A stretch of DNA of 64,000 nt from Gemmatimonadota bacterium (GTDB taxonomy: Bacteria > Gemmatimonadota > Gemmatimonadetes > Gemmatimonadales > Gemmatimonadaceae): contig JACQBG010000026.1 in NCBI GenBank assembly GCA_016194585.1, forward strand, positions 1 to 64,000, given 5' to 3'. Positions 63,139 to 64,000 of this stretch are shown one piece after another. Position 1 is the first letter of the stretch, and each line of letters opens with the position of its first letter. A model generated the notes under the pieces. The model worked only from the letters and a program-made list of their open reading frames with translations. It was not told the origin of the DNA and did no database searches. Made by a program: the position numbers and the translations under genes.

Positions 63139-63531
63139 ATGCGAGTTCGACTCTTCGCCGTGGCGATGCTCGCCGCGGCTGCACCCGTCGTCGCGGCGGC
63201 GCAGCAGGATCGTGCGAGCGATGGCAAGACGACCTTCGAGACCGTGTGCGTCGTGTGCCACTCGGTCACGCCGCCGCCCAAGTTGGCGCCGCCGATGATG
63301 ATGGTATCGCGGCACTATCGGTTCGCCTTCGCCACCGAGCGGGAGGCGTCCGATGCGATGCTGCGGTACGTGCTCGCCCCCGACTCGCTCCGGTCGGCGA
63401 TGCCGAGCCACGTGATCCAGCGGTTCGGCGTGATGCCGAAGCCACCGGTGAACGATGCGCAGGCGCGGGCGGCGGTGCGGTACGTGCTGAGCCTCAGCGC
63501 GCCGCCGCCGGTGCCGGGCATGACGAAATGA
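63139..63531 (+). CDS. small secreted c-type cytochrome (130 aa)
   Basis: Signal peptide (RLFAVAMLAAAAPVVAAAQ) and one heme c attachment site CVVCH (Cys37, Cys40, His41) in the class I context DGKTTFETVCVVCHS. Candidate distal methionines are in PPMMMVS and SAMPSHV. CGGAGG lies 5-10 nt before ATG 63139. Probably a periplasmic electron carrier or an accessory heme domain; partner not identifiable. Confidence 0.85.
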   Translation: MRVRLFAVAMLAAAAPVVAAAQQDRASDGKTTFETVCVVCHSVTPPPKLAPPMMMVSRHYRFAFATEREASDAMLRYVLAPDSLRSAMPSHVIQRFGVMPKPPVNDAQARAAVRYVLSLSAPPPVPGMTK

Positions 63532-63536
63532 GACCA

Positions 63537-63573
63537 GGGGCGTGTATGTTGTGCGGATGCGCATACACGCCCC
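63537..63573. repeat. perfect 12-bp inverted repeat around a start codon
   Basis: GGGGCGTGTATG (63537-63548) and CATACACGCCCC (63562-63573) pair perfectly; the 13-nt loop 63549-63561 contains the ATG (63557) of the next gene. It begins 6 nt after the cytochrome stop. It may act as terminator, operator or translational gate. Confidence 0.6.
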
Positions 63574-64000
63574 CCTCCTTCGTCTGGCCCTCGTCGCGGC
63601 GCCGTTCGTGGCTGCCGCGCAGGGCACCGCCGCGCGCGTCGACCGCGCCGAGCATCATGAGTTCGTGATCGCGGATTTCCGCACCGAGAGCGGCGTCACG
63701 CTGCCGAAGGCGCGGATCGTGTACGGCACGTACGGCCACCTGAACGCCGCGCGCGACAACGTCGTGCTGCTCCCGTCGCACTACATGGCGAACCACCACG
63801 GCTACGAGTGGCTCATCGGGCCGGGGATGGCGCTCGACACGGCGAAGCTCTTCCTCGTGGCGACGGAACTGTTCGGCAACGGCTCGTCGTCGTCGCCGAG
63901 CAACACGCCGGAACCGTTCCACGGCCCGAGGTTCCCCGTGACGACGATCCGCGACAACGTCGAGGCCGTGCACCGGCTGCTCGTCGAGGACCTGAAGGTC
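63557..64000 (+). CDS. MetX-like exported alpha/beta hydrolase, cut by window end
   Basis: No stop is reached; 148 residues are visible. Signal peptide (LLRLALVAAPFVAAAQG), then FRTESGVTLPKARIVYGTYGHLNAARDNVVLLPSHY and LFLVATELFGNGSSSSPSNTPEPF followed by VTTIRDNVEAVHRLLVEDL. This is the N-terminal pattern of homoserine O-acetyltransferase-like hydrolases (ELFGNG; NGxSSSP). A signal peptide argues against methionine biosynthesis and for an exported esterase relative. The nucleophile elbow lies beyond the edge. Confidence 0.8.
   Translation, partial: MRIHAPLLRLALVAAPFVAAAQGTAARVDRAEHHEFVIADFRTESGVTLPKARIVYGTYGHLNAARDNVVLLPSHYMANHHGYEWLIGPGMALDTAKLFLVATELFGNGSSSSPSNTPEPFHGPRFPVTTIRDNVEAVHRLLVEDLKV

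Noticed and set aside
1-64000. CRISPR arrays, tRNA and rRNA genes
   Set aside because: No regularly spaced repeats, cloverleaf-like sequences with CCA ends or rRNA signature stretches were noticed on either strand.

Overview
The window is about 70% GC by eye. It looks like a chromosomal segment of a Gemmatimonadota-type soil bacterium. This is inferred from the gene set: a SusC/SusD pair outside a typical Bacteroidota sequence, a PknB-like kinase with a periplasmic beta-propeller, a very large BNR/VPS10-like secreted protein, many exported metal- or serine-dependent hydrolases, and small DUF1801, VOC and SRPBCC genes. Another high-GC phylum such as Acidobacteriota is not excluded. No rRNA, tRNA or CRISPR array was seen.

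Region 1 (1-1.65 kb) is an IS110-family insertion sequence of the IS1111 type. Its transposase is on the minus strand, 10-bp subterminal inverted repeats lie at 143-152 and 1625-1634, and a 240-nt non-coding tail is a plausible guide (bridge/seek) RNA locus. Region 2 (1.65-12.6 kb) is a run of small, functionally unrelated plus-strand genes. It holds HhH and KOW-like proteins, a 5'-truncated methyltransferase, a DUF2834 membrane protein, an EEP-family hydrolase, MmcQ/YjbR, VOC, a RibD-like reductase, DUF1801/YdeI proteins, DUF3830, an exported PNPOx-like protein and DUF4242. Embedded in it are two ArsR-SRPBCC regulator/effector pairs whose promoters carry palindromes and appear to give leaderless mRNAs.

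Region 3 (12.7-25 kb) is mainly catabolic and exported enzymes: a Tat-exported M19 dipeptidase, an NCS2 purine permease, a luciferase-like oxidoreductase, a secreted M20 peptidase, an alpha/beta hydrolase, a YaiI/YqxD protein, a pyruvoyl decarboxylase-like enzyme, DUF1028, an amidohydrolase, an RBBP9-like hydrolase and a signal-peptide-bearing NIF3 protein. Region 4 (25-28.4 kb) is a minus-strand operon, ArsR-SRPBCC-VOC-alpha-amylase, behind a strong promoter overlapped by an inverted-repeat operator.

Region 5 (28.6-56.2 kb) is the metabolic core. On the plus strand glgP, glgB, glgC, glgA, glgX, malQ, a GPH/SLC45-like sugar transporter and a secreted maltodextrinase-esterase fusion are tightly packed. 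They cover synthesis, debranching, phosphorolysis and disproportionation of glycogen. On the minus strand a starch-utilisation operon runs susC, susD, lipoprotein alpha-amylase, GH97 alpha-glucosidase, (alpha/alpha)6 glycosidase, and after 54 nt a membrane acyltransferase. The two runs converge on one strong hairpin at 44065-44100. Inferred flow: surface amylase cuts starch, SusCD imports oligosaccharides, periplasmic GH97/GH13 enzymes make glucose and maltose, the MFS carrier brings them in, and MalQ/GlgP/GlgCAB exchange them with glycogen.

Region 6 (56.4-64 kb) has a VOC protein, a transmembrane Ser/Thr kinase with a propeller sensor, a 1079-residue BNR-repeat exported protein, a small c-type cytochrome, and the start of a MetX-like exported alpha/beta hydrolase cut by the window edge.
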